Of a DNA stretch of 64,000 bases, positions 17,783 through 28,039 are shown in pieces; the first letter of the stretch is position 1; each line of letters begins with the position of its first letter. The DNA comes from an uncultured Oscillospiraceae bacterium. Its GTDB lineage: Bacteria > Bacillota > Clostridia > Oscillospirales > Oscillospiraceae. The notes below the pieces were generated by a model. That model saw only the letters and a program-made list of their open reading frames with translations, searched no databases and was not told the DNA's origin. Location of the stretch: the NCBI GenBank assembly GCA_934597345.1, contig CAKTRJ010000006.1, positions 6,061 to 70,060 of the forward strand, in the 5' to 3' direction. The translations under genes and the position numbers were made by a program.

Positions 17783-18559
17783 ATGGAAAGCAACGCACTT
17801 TTGAACGCGAAGCTGTCGCTGGACAGCGATATCTCTCTGTATGCCCAGCTGGTGGGCATCATCAAGCGCAACATCTCCACCGGGGTGCTGGCGGTGGGCG
17901 ACCTGCTGCCCAGCGAGGCGGAGCTGTGCCGCACGCTGAACATCAGCCGCAACACCGTCCGCCAGGCCATCGGCGAGCTGGAGGAGGAGGGCCTTGTGGT
18001 CCGCAAGCGGGGCCGGGGCACCTTTGTGGCCGACCCGTCCACCAACCGCCGGGGCGTCCGGTACTCCTTCACCACCGAGGTATCCTCCATGGGCAAGGAG
18101 CCCAGCAGCACATTGGTGGATTTCCAGATCACCACCCCCTCCGCCATCGTCTGCGACAAGATGGAGCTGCGGGAGGGCACGCCGGTCTACTGCTTCACCC
18201 GTATCCGCAACGTGGACGGCGAGCCGCTGATCCTTGAGACCAGCTATTATCCCCAGTACATCTATCCCAACCTGACCCGCGACATGGTGCAGACCCACAG
18301 CTTCTATTCCCTGCTGTACCATGTGGGCATCACGCCCTTTGCCGCAGAGGAGAGCTACGAGGCTGTGACCCTGGACAGCGACAGCGCCAGACTGCTGGGC
18401 GTGGAGCCGGGCAGCTGCGCCTTCTATCACCAGCGCCGCACCCGTACCGAGGATGGCCGCGTGTACGAGTATACCCGCAGCTTCATCCGGGGCGACCGTG
18501 TCCGCCTGGACGTACATATGCAGAAATCCGGCATCCACTTCAACCGCAGCATCGACTGA
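17783..18559 (+). CDS. GntR-family (HutC/UTRA) transcriptional regulator
   Basis: A 258-aa regulator. Residues about 15-80 are the winged helix (LLPSEAELCRTLNISRNTVR, then QAIGELEEEGLVVRKRGRGT); residues 95-250 are a UTRA effector domain (GTPVYCFTRIRNVDGEPLIL). This subgroup senses sugar phosphates or related metabolites. ATG 17783 is preceded by AGGAAAGGA. A TACAAT at 17732-17737 may be its -10. It stands alone between two terminators, so its targets are probably elsewhere. Confidence 0.9.
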   Translation: MESNALLNAKLSLDSDISLYAQLVGIIKRNISTGVLAVGDLLPSEAELCRTLNISRNTVRQAIGELEEEGLVVRKRGRGTFVADPSTNRRGVRYSFTTEVSSMGKEPSSTLVDFQITTPSAIVCDKMELREGTPVYCFTRIRNVDGEPLILETSYYPQYIYPNLTRDMVQTHSFYSLLYHVGITPFAAEESYEAVTLDSDSARLLGVEPGSCAFYHQRRTRTEDGRVYEYTRSFIRGDRVRLDVHMQKSGIHFNRSID

Positions 18560-18584
18560 CGGCGGATATCCATAATTATAAAAG

Positions 18585-18616
18585 AAAGAGCGGCGAATTT
18601 TTCGCCGCTCTTTTCT
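18585..18616 (+). terminator. Terminator of the GntR gene
   Basis: AAAGAGCGGCGAA-TTT-TTCGCCGCTCTTT, a perfect 13-bp stem ending in T-rich sequence. Confidence 0.85.
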
Positions 18617-18662
18617 TATGCCATGCGGGATTTTGTTCACAAATAATTCAACGTTGCAGCCC

Positions 18663-18691
18663 TTGACATTCGCCCTCGTCGGTGGTACACT
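18663..18691 (+). promoter_or_regulatory. Sigma-A promoter of the hrcA-grpE-dnaK-dnaJ operon
   Basis: TTGACA (18663-18668), 17-bp spacer, TACACT (18686-18691). It lies immediately before the CIRCE element. Confidence 0.9.
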
Positions 18692-18694
18692 GGG

Positions 18695-18721
18695 TTAGCA
18701 CTCAGAGATAACGAGTGCTAA
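18695..18721. promoter_or_regulatory. CIRCE operator
   Basis: TTAGCACTC-N9-GAGTGCTAA, a perfect match to the 9-9-9 CIRCE element bound by HrcA. It covers the expected transcription start, so HrcA binding would block the heat-shock operon until stress releases it. Confidence 0.97.
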
Positions 18722-18734
18722 ATGGAGAAAAGCC

Positions 18735-19784
18735 ATGGAATTGACAGCGCGAAAAAAGCAAATATTGAAGATCGTGGTGGAGAGCTACATCGACACCGCC
18801 GAGCCGCTGGGTTCCAAGGCCATTGCCGAGCGGATGCCGGAAAAGGTCAGCTCCGCTACCGTCCGCAACGAGCTGGCGGAACTGAGCGACATGGGCTACC
18901 TGGAGCAGCCCCACACCAGCGCCGGACGCATCCCCTCCCCGCTGGGCTACCGGCTGTATGTCAACGAGTTGATGGAGCGCAAGCCCATCTCTGACGAGGA
19001 GGCCGCCCGGATCAACAGCACCTTACAGCAGGAGCTGAAGGGCACCGATCAGGTGATCGCCAAGACCGGCCAGATGGTGTCCAGCTTTGTGGATTACCCC
19101 ACCTACGCCGTGGCGGATCACACCGCCGCCGCCACCGTGCGGCGCTTCGAGCTGATCGCCGTGGACGCCGCGTCGGTCATCGCCGTGGTGATGCTGTCGG
19201 ACAGCCGGGTGAAAAGCCAGCTGATGCGCCTGACGCTGCCGCTGGCGGCGGAGATGCTGCCGGAGTTGAGCCACCTGCTGAACACCCACTTCACCGGCAT
19301 CGGCGGCGAGGAGATGAACGCCCATCTGATGAACCTGTCGGATCAGGTCAGCGGAGAGTGGTTCCTGCTGCTGAATCAGGTGGTGGAGTACGCCGCCGGA
19401 CTTCTCAAGGAGACCCAGCAGCATGAGGTATTCACCAACGGCGCCAGCCAGCTGCTGAAATTCCCGGAGTTCCGGGATATCGACAAGGCCCACGACCTGA
19501 TGCACTTCATGGTGGACAGCAAGGAGGACCTTCCGGTCCCCGCCGGAGGTCAGTCCATGCAGATCCTCATCGGGCCGGAAAACGTCAACGACGCCCTGAA
19601 GGAGAGCAGCGTGGTGGTGGCCAGCTATGACATCGGTGACGGCATGCGGGGCCTTGTGGGCGTGGTCGGCCCCACCCGTATGGATTACGCCACCGTGGCG
19701 GCCCGCCTCAGCTACTTTGCCGAGAGCCTGACCCGCATGTTCGGAAAGCACCAACTTCCCCCAAAGGAGAATGAGATACAATGA
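18735..19784 (+). CDS. hrcA: Heat-inducible transcription repressor HrcA
   Basis: A 349-aa repressor. The N-terminal winged helix (LTARKKQILKIVVESYIDTA, SSATVRNELAELSDMGYLEQ, PHTSAGRIPS) and the C-terminal GAF-like domain ending IGDGMRGLVGVVGPTRMDYA identify HrcA. It binds the CIRCE site 14 bp upstream of its own start and is expected to need GroEL for activity. Its last codons overlap grpE by 4 nt (ATGA). Confidence 0.97.
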   Translation: MELTARKKQILKIVVESYIDTAEPLGSKAIAERMPEKVSSATVRNELAELSDMGYLEQPHTSAGRIPSPLGYRLYVNELMERKPISDEEAARINSTLQQELKGTDQVIAKTGQMVSSFVDYPTYAVADHTAAATVRRFELIAVDAASVIAVVMLSDSRVKSQLMRLTLPLAAEMLPELSHLLNTHFTGIGGEEMNAHLMNLSDQVSGEWFLLLNQVVEYAAGLLKETQQHEVFTNGASQLLKFPEFRDIDKAHDLMHFMVDSKEDLPVPAGGQSMQILIGPENVNDALKESSVVVASYDIGDGMRGLVGVVGPTRMDYATVAARLSYFAESLTRMFGKHQLPPKENEIQ

Positions 19785-20362
19785 GCGATAAGAAGAAAAA
19801 GGATATCCCCGCACAGGAGCCGGAAAACGAGACCGCCGCTCCCGTAACGGAGGAAACGGAGAATACGGAGACTGCCGCCGAGGAGACCACTCCCGAGAAC
19901 TTCACCGTCACGAAAGAGCAGATGGAGAAGATGGAGGGTCTTGCCAAGCTGGTGGCGGACATCAACGACAAATACCTGCGTCTGGCGGCGGAGTACGACA
20001 ACTACCGCAAGCGCACCGCCAAGGAGAAGGAGAGCGTCTACGGCGACGCCAAGGCCGACACCATCAAGCCCCTGCTGGCCGTGTACGACAATCTGGAGCG
20101 GGGCATCGCCCAGTATGATGAAAGCGATGTCCACCGTCAGGGGCTGGAGCTGATCCTCCGCCAGTTTACCGAGGCGCTGACCAAGCTGGGCGTCACGGAG
20201 ATCGAAGCCAAGGGCCAGCCCTTTGATCCCGGCCTGCACAACGCCGTGATGCATGTGGAGGACGAGACCGCCGGTGAGAACACCGTGGTCGAGGTGTTCC
20301 AGAAGGGCTTCATGCTGGGCGACAAGGTGCTGCGCTTCGCCATGGTGAAGGTAGCCAACTGA
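19781..20362 (+). CDS. grpE: Nucleotide exchange factor GrpE
   Basis: A 193-aa co-chaperone that releases ADP from DnaK. The N-terminus is acidic and disordered (about 1-50). A long coiled coil follows, then the C-terminal beta domain with GQPFDPGLHNAVMHVEDE and NTVVEVFQKGFMLGDKVLR, the family signature. It overlaps hrcA by 4 nt and precedes dnaK by 80 bp. Confidence 0.97.
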   Translation: MSDKKKKDIPAQEPENETAAPVTEETENTETAAEETTPENFTVTKEQMEKMEGLAKLVADINDKYLRLAAEYDNYRKRTAKEKESVYGDAKADTIKPLLAVYDNLERGIAQYDESDVHRQGLELILRQFTEALTKLGVTEIEAKGQPFDPGLHNAVMHVEDETAGENTVVEVFQKGFMLGDKVLRFAMVKVAN

Positions 20363-20442
20363 CCATGAATTTCCCGGAACGAGGTTCCGCTCAATATAAC
20401 AAAAAGTAATAATTATATGTGAATATACAGGAGGCAATCATT

Positions 20443-22290
<1,848 letters not shown>

Positions 22291-22308
22291 GTAAATGTAT
22301 CCCGCAAT

Positions 22309-22332
22309 AAGGGGCAGGGCGACCTGTCCCTT
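22309..22332 (+). terminator. Weak hairpin after dnaK
   Basis: AAGGGGCAGG-GCGA-CCTGTCCCTT with one G-U pair and no clear T-tract. It may reduce read-through to dnaJ or mark RNA processing. Confidence 0.35.
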
Positions 22333-22346
22333 GTTGTGGCGTTTAG

Positions 22347-22451
22347 GAAAAGCGCGTCTCTCGCGCCAATACTGCGTTGCAGCGGCTTGACGTACATAAA
22401 GTACGCCTGCGCCGCGGCGCCTTGTCTTGACGCAAGATCCACCGCTTTTCA
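22347..22451. repeat. Family F palindromic repeat between dnaK and dnaJ
   Basis: The ends GAAAAGCG and CGCTTTTC are complementary. Inside are CTGCGTTGCAGCGGCTTGAC, CGTACATAAAGTACG and GCGCCGCGGCGCC. The unit folds on itself; one copy in this window. It splits the otherwise tight heat-shock operon by 225 bp. Confidence 0.65.
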
Positions 22452-22515
22452 TCGTTGGGGCATCCGCCGCAGGGTGGCTCCGGCACAGGAAAACCGGTAA
22501 TAGGAGACATATCAC

Positions 22516-23658
22516 ATGGCTCAGGAAAAACGAGATTATTATGAGATCCTCGGCGTCAGCAAGGGCGCGTCGGAGGATGAGATCAAAAAAGCATATAAAA
22601 AGCTGGCCCGCAAGTACCACCCGGACATGAACCCCGGCGACAAGGAGGCCGAGGAGAAGTTCAAGGAGGTCAACGAGGCCAACGAGGTGCTGTCCGACCC
22701 CGATAAGAAGGCACGGTACGACCAGTTCGGCTTCGCGGGTGTGGACCCCAGTTACGGCGCGGGCGCCGGCGGCCCCGGATGGGGCGACGGCGCGGCGGGC
22801 TTCGACTTCGGCGATCTGGGCGACATTTTCGGCAGCTTCTTCGGCGGCGGCTTCGGCGGAGCGCAGCGGCGCAACCCCAACGCACCCCAGCGGGGCGAGA
22901 GCATCCGCGCCGCCGTCACCGTCACCTTTACCGAGGCGGCTTTCGGCTGCGAGAAGGAGATCACCGTGGAGCGCAGCGAGCAGTGCCCCACCTGCAAGGG
23001 CAACGGCTGCGCCGCGGGCACCACCCCGGAGGTATGCCCCACCTGCCACGGCAGCGGCAGCGTCCAGACCCGGCGGCAGACGCCCATGGGCGTGTTCGCC
23101 TCCACCTCCCCCTGCTCCAAGTGCGGCGGCACCGGTCGGATCATCCACCAGCCCTGCCCCGACTGCCACGGTCAGGGCCGCATCCGCAAGCGCCGCTCCA
23201 TCAAGGTCAATATCCCCGCCGGTATCGACGACGGCCAGACCATCTCCCTGCGTGGCCAGGGTCACGCCGGAAAGAACGGTGGCCCCAGCGGCGATCTGCT
23301 GATCACCGTGATGGTGCAGCCCCATGAGATTTTCCGCCGGGAGGGCACCTCTGTGTTCTGCGAGGCCCCCATCACCTACGCCCAGGCAGTGCTGGGCGGC
23401 ACGCTGGAGATCCCCACCATCGACGGCAAGGTGAAGTACGACATCCCCGAGGGCACCCAGACCGGCAGCGTGTTCCGCCTGCGGGGCAAGGGCATCCCCG
23501 TCCTCAACGGCCGGGGCCGCGGCGACCAGTACGTCACCGTCACCATCGAGACGCCGAAAAATCTGAACAAGGAGCAAAAGGAAGCGCTGAAGAAGTTCAG
23601 CGATCTGCTGGGCGAGAGCAACTACGAAAAGCGGAAGAGCTTCTTTAAGAAACACTGA
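22516..23658 (+). CDS. dnaJ: Chaperone protein DnaJ (type I Hsp40)
   Basis: A 380-aa co-chaperone that stimulates DnaK ATPase. J domain 1-70 has HPD (35-37) in [11 protein letters not shown] Gly/Phe-rich linker follows (about 75-115), then four zinc motifs [25 protein letters not shown] and CPDCHGQG, and the C-terminal peptide-binding domains. All features of a complete type I DnaJ are present. Its stop overlaps the next start by 1 nt. Confidence 0.98.
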   Translation: MAQEKRDYYEILGVSKGASEDEIKKAYKKLARKYHPDMNPGDKEAEEKFKEVNEANEVLSDPDKKARYDQFGFAGVDPSYGAGAGGPGWGDGAAGFDFGDLGDIFGSFFGGGFGGAQRRNPNAPQRGESIRAAVTVTFTEAAFGCEKEITVERSEQCPTCKGNGCAAGTTPEVCPTCHGSGSVQTRRQTPMGVFASTSPCSKCGGTGRIIHQPCPDCHGQGRIRKRRSIKVNIPAGIDDGQTISLRGQGHAGKNGGPSGDLLITVMVQPHEIFRREGTSVFCEAPITYAQAVLGGTLEIPTIDGKVKYDIPEGTQTGSVFRLRGKGIPVLNGRGRGDQYVTVTIETPKNLNKEQKEALKKFSDLLGESNYEKRKSFFKKH

Positions 23659-24473
23659 TGTATCTGGCTGATTATCATGCACACTCCTCCTGCTCGCCGG
23701 ACGGCCACCTGACCATGGCGGACATGGCCCGGCAGGGCATCGCCCGGGGGCTGGATGAGATCTGCTTCACCGACCATGTGGACACCATCGAATGGGGCAG
23801 CACCCATCTGCGCACCGACTGCTACGACTGGGAGAAGGCCCGGAAGCAGTATGAGGAAGCTGTTGCCCTGCACGGCGGCCGTATCCGGCTGAAGCTGGGC
23901 GCGGAGCTGGGCGAGGCGTATCTGGGCTTCGACTGTGCCGAAAAACAGATGGCCGCCGCGCCGCCGCTGGATTTCGTCATCGGCTCCGTCCATATGACCC
24001 GTGACGAAAACGGTTGGTTCGACCTTTTCTACATCGACGGCGACCGAGACGACGCTTATTACCACGCCGTTATCGACGCCTATCTGGAGGAGGAGCTGAA
24101 GCTGGCCAAATGGGGCCGGTTCAGTGTGCTGGGCCATCTGACCCTGCCGGTGCGCTGCATCAATGAGATGCGGCACAAGAACATCTCCTTCCAGCCTCAC
24201 ATGGCCCAGATCGAGGAGATCCTCCGCACCATCATTCCCAAGGGCGTCGGCATCGAGTGCAACACCAACCGGGGCAATACCCCGCTGCCGGACGCCGAGA
24301 TACTGACGCTGTACCGTCAGCTGGGCGGCGAGATCATCACCCTCGGCTCCGACGCCCATGCGGCGGAGCATCTGGGCTGCGCCATCGAAGCGCGGCAGGA
24401 GCTGCTGCGGCAGTGCGGCTTCCGCTATTTCACCACCTTTGACCGCATGGAACCCACCTTCCGGACACTCTGA
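23658..24473 (+). CDS. PHP-domain histidinol-phosphatase family protein (HisJ-like)
   Basis: A 271-aa metal-dependent phosphoesterase. Metal ligands are in DYHAHSSCSPDGHL (N-terminus), EICFTDHVD and the C-terminal LGSDAHAAEHLG. This matches the PHP family that includes Firmicutes HisJ, which removes phosphate from L-histidinol phosphate. No other his genes are nearby, so a different phosphate ester is possible. Translation is coupled to dnaJ by the 1-nt overlap TGATG. Confidence 0.85.
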   Translation: MYLADYHAHSSCSPDGHLTMADMARQGIARGLDEICFTDHVDTIEWGSTHLRTDCYDWEKARKQYEEAVALHGGRIRLKLGAELGEAYLGFDCAEKQMAAAPPLDFVIGSVHMTRDENGWFDLFYIDGDRDDAYYHAVIDAYLEEELKLAKWGRFSVLGHLTLPVRCINEMRHKNISFQPHMAQIEEILRTIIPKGVGIECNTNRGNTPLPDAEILTLYRQLGGEIITLGSDAHAAEHLGCAIEARQELLRQCGFRYFTTFDRMEPTFRTL

Positions 24474-24510
24474 AAAACATATACAAAAAACCATCAGGAG
24501 GAACATCATC

Positions 24511-24948
24511 ATGAAAATTGCCATCGGCTGTGACCACGGCGGCTATCTGCTGAAGCAGGACATTCTCATCTGGCTGGAGGAGCACGACTACGAGTTTGAG
24601 GATTTCGGCTGCTACAATACCGAAAGCGTGGATTATCCCGTGTATGCCGAAAAGGTGGCCCGTGCCGTGGCCAATGGCGAATGTGACAAGGGCATCGTCA
24701 TTTGCACCACCGGTATCGGTGTGTCCATGGCTGCCAACAAGGTCAAGGGCATCCGCTGCGCCCTGTGCGGCGACAGCTACAGCGCCGAGATGACCCGCCG
24801 TCACAACAACGCCAACGTGCTGGCCATGGGCGCTGGTATCATCGGCCCCAATCTGGCCAAAAAGATCACAGAGGTGTTCCTGACCACCGAGTTCGAGGGC
24901 GGCCGCCACGCCCGCCGCGTGGGCCTGCTGGACGATATCCAGCCCTGA
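24511..24948 (+). CDS. rpiB: Ribose-5-phosphate isomerase B
   Basis: A 145-aa protein. KIAIGCDHGGYLLKQDI and GIVICTTGIGVSMAANKVKG are the RpiB/LacAB signature; CALCGDSYSAEMTRRHNNAN carries the conserved catalytic-side histidine region. It interconverts ribose-5-phosphate and ribulose-5-phosphate in the pentose phosphate pathway. CAGGAGGAAC precedes the ATG. It sits in the run from dnaJ to the anchored glycosidase-like gene, which starts 2 bp after its stop. Confidence 0.95.
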   Translation: MKIAIGCDHGGYLLKQDILIWLEEHDYEFEDFGCYNTESVDYPVYAEKVARAVANGECDKGIVICTTGIGVSMAANKVKGIRCALCGDSYSAEMTRRHNNANVLAMGAGIIGPNLAKKITEVFLTTEFEGGRHARRVGLLDDIQP

Positions 24949-24950
24949 CC

Positions 24951-25967
24951 ATGACCAAGGGGTATCATAACTATCGCGGCCGGGGCCGCAAGCGCCGCCA
25001 GCAGATCGCGCTGGCCGTGGTGCTGGTGGTGGTGATCCTGGCGGCGGCAGCCTTTCTGGTGATCCAGGACTACATCGTCTATGACGACGCGGGCGAGGCC
25101 CATATCGACTGGCCCTTCCGCGCCGAGGAGCCGCAGCAGGACACGCAGGAGCCCGTCATCCCGGACAACGATGTGAACATCGACTATGTGGATACCGGCT
25201 ACGCGCCCCATCTGGAGCCGCTCCATGCCCGGATGTTGGAGACCAATGTGCTGCGCCAGGATCCCCAGACGGTGCTGGACGGTTTGACGGAGAGCGCCTT
25301 CGCCGTGGAGACCAAGCGGGTCAACGGCGCCATCACCTATACCACGGCGGTAGAGGTGCCGCAGCAGGTGGACGTGGCGCAATATGACACCATGGCCAAC
25401 CTGCAAGCATTGCTGGCGGGCGACGCCTATTCCATCGCCCGCATGTCCGTGTTCTGCGACAGCTATTTCGTCCGGGCCTATCCCGACGCGGCTATGCGCG
25501 TGGAAAGCGGCAGCTACTGGTACGATGCCGCCAGCATGGCCTGGCTGGATCCCAGCAATCCCCAGGTGCTGGTGTATATCACCACCCTGTGCCAGGAGTA
25601 TGCCCAGCTGGGCTTTGACGAGATCGCCCTGGACTATTTCAGTTATCCCACCACCGGACGGCTGGAATCCATCGCGGGACTGGAGGGCGTGGATAAGGTG
25701 CAGGTGCTGACGGACTTTGTCCAGAGCCTGCGGGCCAACCTGCCGGACGGCGTGAAGCTCAGCATTGTCCTGCGCGGCGAGCCCTCCGCCGACTTCGGCC
25801 TGTCGCCGGATCTGCTGGCCCAGAATTTCGACCGCATCTATCTGGAAGCCGGCGTGGATGCCGCTGCCCTGCGGCAGCAGCTGCCGGAGAAATTCGATGC
25901 CGATACCCGCCTTGTGCCCATCGTGGCCGTACCGGCGGAGAGCGGAAGCTATGTCGTAAAAGGATAA
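24951..25967 (+). CDS. Membrane-anchored putative glycoside hydrolase (DUF4015/GH13-like barrel)
   Basis: A 338-aa protein. The first 20 residues are Arg/Lys-rich (KGYHNYRGRGRKRRQQ), then one membrane helix (IALAVVLVVVILAAAAFLVI), so the rest lies outside the cell. The outer part contains WLDPSNPQVLVYITTLCQEY and QLGFDEIALDYFSYPTTGRL, the hallmark of the putative glycosyl hydrolase family PF13200, with the acidic D in FDEIALDYF likely catalytic. The substrate is unknown, possibly a wall or capsule glycan. It starts 2 bp after rpiB and ends at a strong terminator. Confidence 0.75.
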   Translation: MTKGYHNYRGRGRKRRQQIALAVVLVVVILAAAAFLVIQDYIVYDDAGEAHIDWPFRAEEPQQDTQEPVIPDNDVNIDYVDTGYAPHLEPLHARMLETNVLRQDPQTVLDGLTESAFAVETKRVNGAITYTTAVEVPQQVDVAQYDTMANLQALLAGDAYSIARMSVFCDSYFVRAYPDAAMRVESGSYWYDAASMAWLDPSNPQVLVYITTLCQEYAQLGFDEIALDYFSYPTTGRLESIAGLEGVDKVQVLTDFVQSLRANLPDGVKLSIVLRGEPSADFGLSPDLLAQNFDRIYLEAGVDAAALRQQLPEKFDADTRLVPIVAVPAESGSYVVKG

Positions 25968-25973
25968 CAGGCA

Positions 25974-26006
25974 AAAAGGCCGTCCGGTTTGGCCGGACGG
26001 CCTTTT
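25974..26006 (+). terminator. Terminator ending the hrcA-to-glycosidase run
   Basis: AAAAGGCCGTCCGG pairs with CCGGACGGCCTTTT around TTTGG. Confidence 0.85.
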
Positions 26007-26079
26007 GTATCCTGTGTGTTGACAACGGCGCAAGCGGCTGTTATCATGGAAGTACAAACATAGAAAAGGAGAGAGCCCT

Positions 26080-26754
26080 ATGCATCAAATAATTTTCCTT
26101 GTCATCGCGGCTGTTCTTGCGATTGCCGCAACGGTGCTGGCGTTCATCTTCATCGTGCCGGAAAAGCGCCGTGAGAAAATGAATGCCTTTGGCAGATTCC
26201 TGCAAGACCTTTGCAGCTTCAAGTTTCTTGTGGTGGAAAAGATCCTGCAGGCGCTGTACATCTTCTCTACGGCTTTTATTGTCCTCTACGGTGTGATGCA
26301 GCTGTTCAATATCCAGAGAGATTACTGGAGCGGCGGTGTCAAATGGATGGGCGGCATGGGACTGCTGTACATCGTTCTGGGTCCCATTGTCGTTCGCCTC
26401 AGCTATGAGCTGCTGATGATGGTGGTCCTGCTGGTGAAGAATGTGATCGCCATCAACCATAAGCTGGCCGATCAGACCGGAAGAGCCGCCGGTGATGTGT
26501 TTGCCACGCCCGACGTGCAGGAGCTGAAGGTCGCCGTCCTCCAGCGCAAGACGCAGGCTCCGGCACAGGAGCCGGTGCAGGCGGCATGGGCCCCGGTGCA
26601 GCCTCCCATGCAGGAGCCAATACAGGCCCCGGTGCAGCCTCCCATGCAGGAGCCGATGCAAGCCCCGGTACAGCCCGCCCTTTTCTGCAAAGAGTGCGGC
26701 ACCAGATTGGAAAATGGCGTCTGCCCCCGCTGCGGCACTCCTGCCCAGCAGTAA
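26080..26754 (+). CDS. DUF4282-like membrane protein with C-terminal zinc ribbon
   Basis: A 224-aa protein. Hydrophobic helices lie at about 3-25, 53-80 and 92-128, the middle ones matching the DUF4282 pattern (LQALYIFSTAFIVLYGVMQL, LGPIVVRLSYELLMMVVLL). A Pro/Gln linker with repeats of the type PVQPPMQEPI/MQAPVQPP (about 165-200) leads to a zinc ribbon CKECGTRLENGVCPRCG at the end. Zinc ribbon plus small membrane domain is common in Firmicutes proteins of unknown role. Single-gene unit with AAAGGAG upstream and a terminator after it. Confidence 0.75.
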   Translation: MHQIIFLVIAAVLAIAATVLAFIFIVPEKRREKMNAFGRFLQDLCSFKFLVVEKILQALYIFSTAFIVLYGVMQLFNIQRDYWSGGVKWMGGMGLLYIVLGPIVVRLSYELLMMVVLLVKNVIAINHKLADQTGRAAGDVFATPDVQELKVAVLQRKTQAPAQEPVQAAWAPVQPPMQEPIQAPVQPPMQEPMQAPVQPALFCKECGTRLENGVCPRCGTPAQQ

Positions 26755-26768
26755 AATGCCCTATACAA

Positions 26769-26805
26769 AAAGATGCCGTCCGGTCGAAAGCCGGACGGCA
26801 TCTTT
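26769..26805. terminator. Convergent terminator
   Basis: AAAGATGCCGTCCGG pairs perfectly with 26791-26805 around TCGAAAG. It serves the DUF4282 gene and the flavodiiron gene from the other side. Confidence 0.85.
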
Positions 26806-26808
26806 ACT

Positions 26809-27966
26809 TTATAGAAGCTCATCTGCCAGCGCATCCAGCTGCGCCTTGTTTTCCTCCGTCATGGCGGAGCGGATGGTCACCGTGCTGCCCAGGGTCACGT
26901 TTTTGCAGCCCTCCAGCAGCTTTTTCATCTCCCGCGCGGCGGCAGGGGCCCAGGAGCCGTTTTCGATGAACGCCACCTGCCGGTTCTGATAATTCCGCTC
27001 GGTCAGGTGCTCAAGGAACTCCCGCATAGCCGGGAACAGGAAGCCGTTATAGGTGGGCGCGGCCACCACCAGCTTGCCGTAGCGGAAGGCGTCCTCCACC
27101 GCCTCGGCCCAGTCCTCACGCTGCACGCAGGTCAGCACCACCTTGGGGCAGCCCTTCTCCTTCAGCTTTTCCGCCAGCAGCTGTGCCGCCTTCTCCGTGT
27201 TGCCGTAGATGGAGGCATAGGCGATCATGACGCCCTCGCTTTCCACATCGTAGCGGGACCAGATATCGTACAGCCGCAGGGCCTCCGCCAGCTCCGCGCC
27301 GGTCAACACCGGGCCGTGAAGGGGGCACACCGTCTGGATGTCCACGGCCGCCGCCTTTTTCAGCAGCGCCTGCACCTGTGCGCCGAACTTGCCCACGATG
27401 CCGAAGTAGTAGCGGCGTGCCTCGCAGGTCCAGCCCTCGGGATCCTCCACGTCCAGCGCGCCGAACTTGCCCAGTCCGTCGGCGGAGAACAGCACCTTGT
27501 CCGTGCCGTCATAGGTGACGATCACCTCCGGCCAGTGTACCATGGGGGCCGTCAGGAAGGTGAGGGTGTGGCGGCCCAGGGCCAGCGTATCGCCCTCGCC
27601 CACCACCAGACGGCGATCGGCGTAGTCGCTGCCGTAGAACTGCTTCATCATCCGGAACGCCGCCTGAGACGCCACCACCACGGCGGCGGGATAGGCGTCC
27701 ATAAAGCGCACGATGTTGGCGCTGTGATCCGGCTCCATGTGCTGCACCACCAGATAGTCCGGCGTGCGGCCCTCCAGCACCGCCGTCAGGTTGTCCATCC
27801 ATTCGCCGCCGAAATGGGCGTCCACCGTGTCCATCACGGCGACCTTTTCGTCCAGAATGACATAGGAGTTGTAGGCCATGCCCAGCGGCACGTCGTACTG
27901 CCCCTCAAACAGCGTTACCTGATGGTCGTTGACGCCGATATAGCGGATATCGTTGCTGATAAACAT
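26809..27966 (-). CDS. Flavodiiron protein (A-type flavoprotein, FprA-like)
   Basis: A 385-aa cytosolic enzyme that reduces O2 or NO to protect anaerobes. N-terminal metallo-beta-lactamase-like di-iron domain with ligands in VVQHMEPDHS (HxExDH), MVHWPE and CPLHGP; C-terminal flavodoxin domain from about 255 with the FMN loop ASIYGNTEKAA. All iron ligands are present. There is no rubredoxin tail, so an external electron donor is needed. It lies downstream of butyrate kinase but behind a hairpin, so it may be made separately. Confidence 0.93.
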   Translation of the reverse strand: MFISNDIRYIGVNDHQVTLFEGQYDVPLGMAYNSYVILDEKVAVMDTVDAHFGGEWMDNLTAVLEGRTPDYLVVQHMEPDHSANIVRFMDAYPAAVVVASQAAFRMMKQFYGSDYADRRLVVGEGDTLALGRHTLTFLTAPMVHWPEVIVTYDGTDKVLFSADGLGKFGALDVEDPEGWTCEARRYYFGIVGKFGAQVQALLKKAAAVDIQTVCPLHGPVLTGAELAEALRLYDIWSRYDVESEGVMIAYASIYGNTEKAAQLLAEKLKEKGCPKVVLTCVQREDWAEAVEDAFRYGKLVVAAPTYNGFLFPAMREFLEHLTERNYQNRQVAFIENGSWAPAAAREMKKLLEGCKNVTLGSTVTIRSAMTEENKAQLDALADELL

Positions 27967-27985
27967 GAAAATACCTCCTTTAGGG

Positions 27986-28022
27986 AAAAGGCGCCCGGCA
28001 GTGAAAGCCGCCGGGCGTCCTT
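27986..28022 (-). terminator. Hairpin between butyrate kinase and flavodiiron genes
   Basis: GGACGCCCGGCGG and its complement flank a short loop; on the minus strand it ends in CCTTTTCCC. Likely terminator of the kinase gene. Confidence 0.65.
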
Positions 28023-28039
28023 AGAGAATACGTTGTCGG

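Noticed and set aside
22427..22515. Short frame in the dnaK-dnaJ gap as a separate gene.
   Set aside because: It consists of repeat family F sequence and then runs into dnaJ in another frame.
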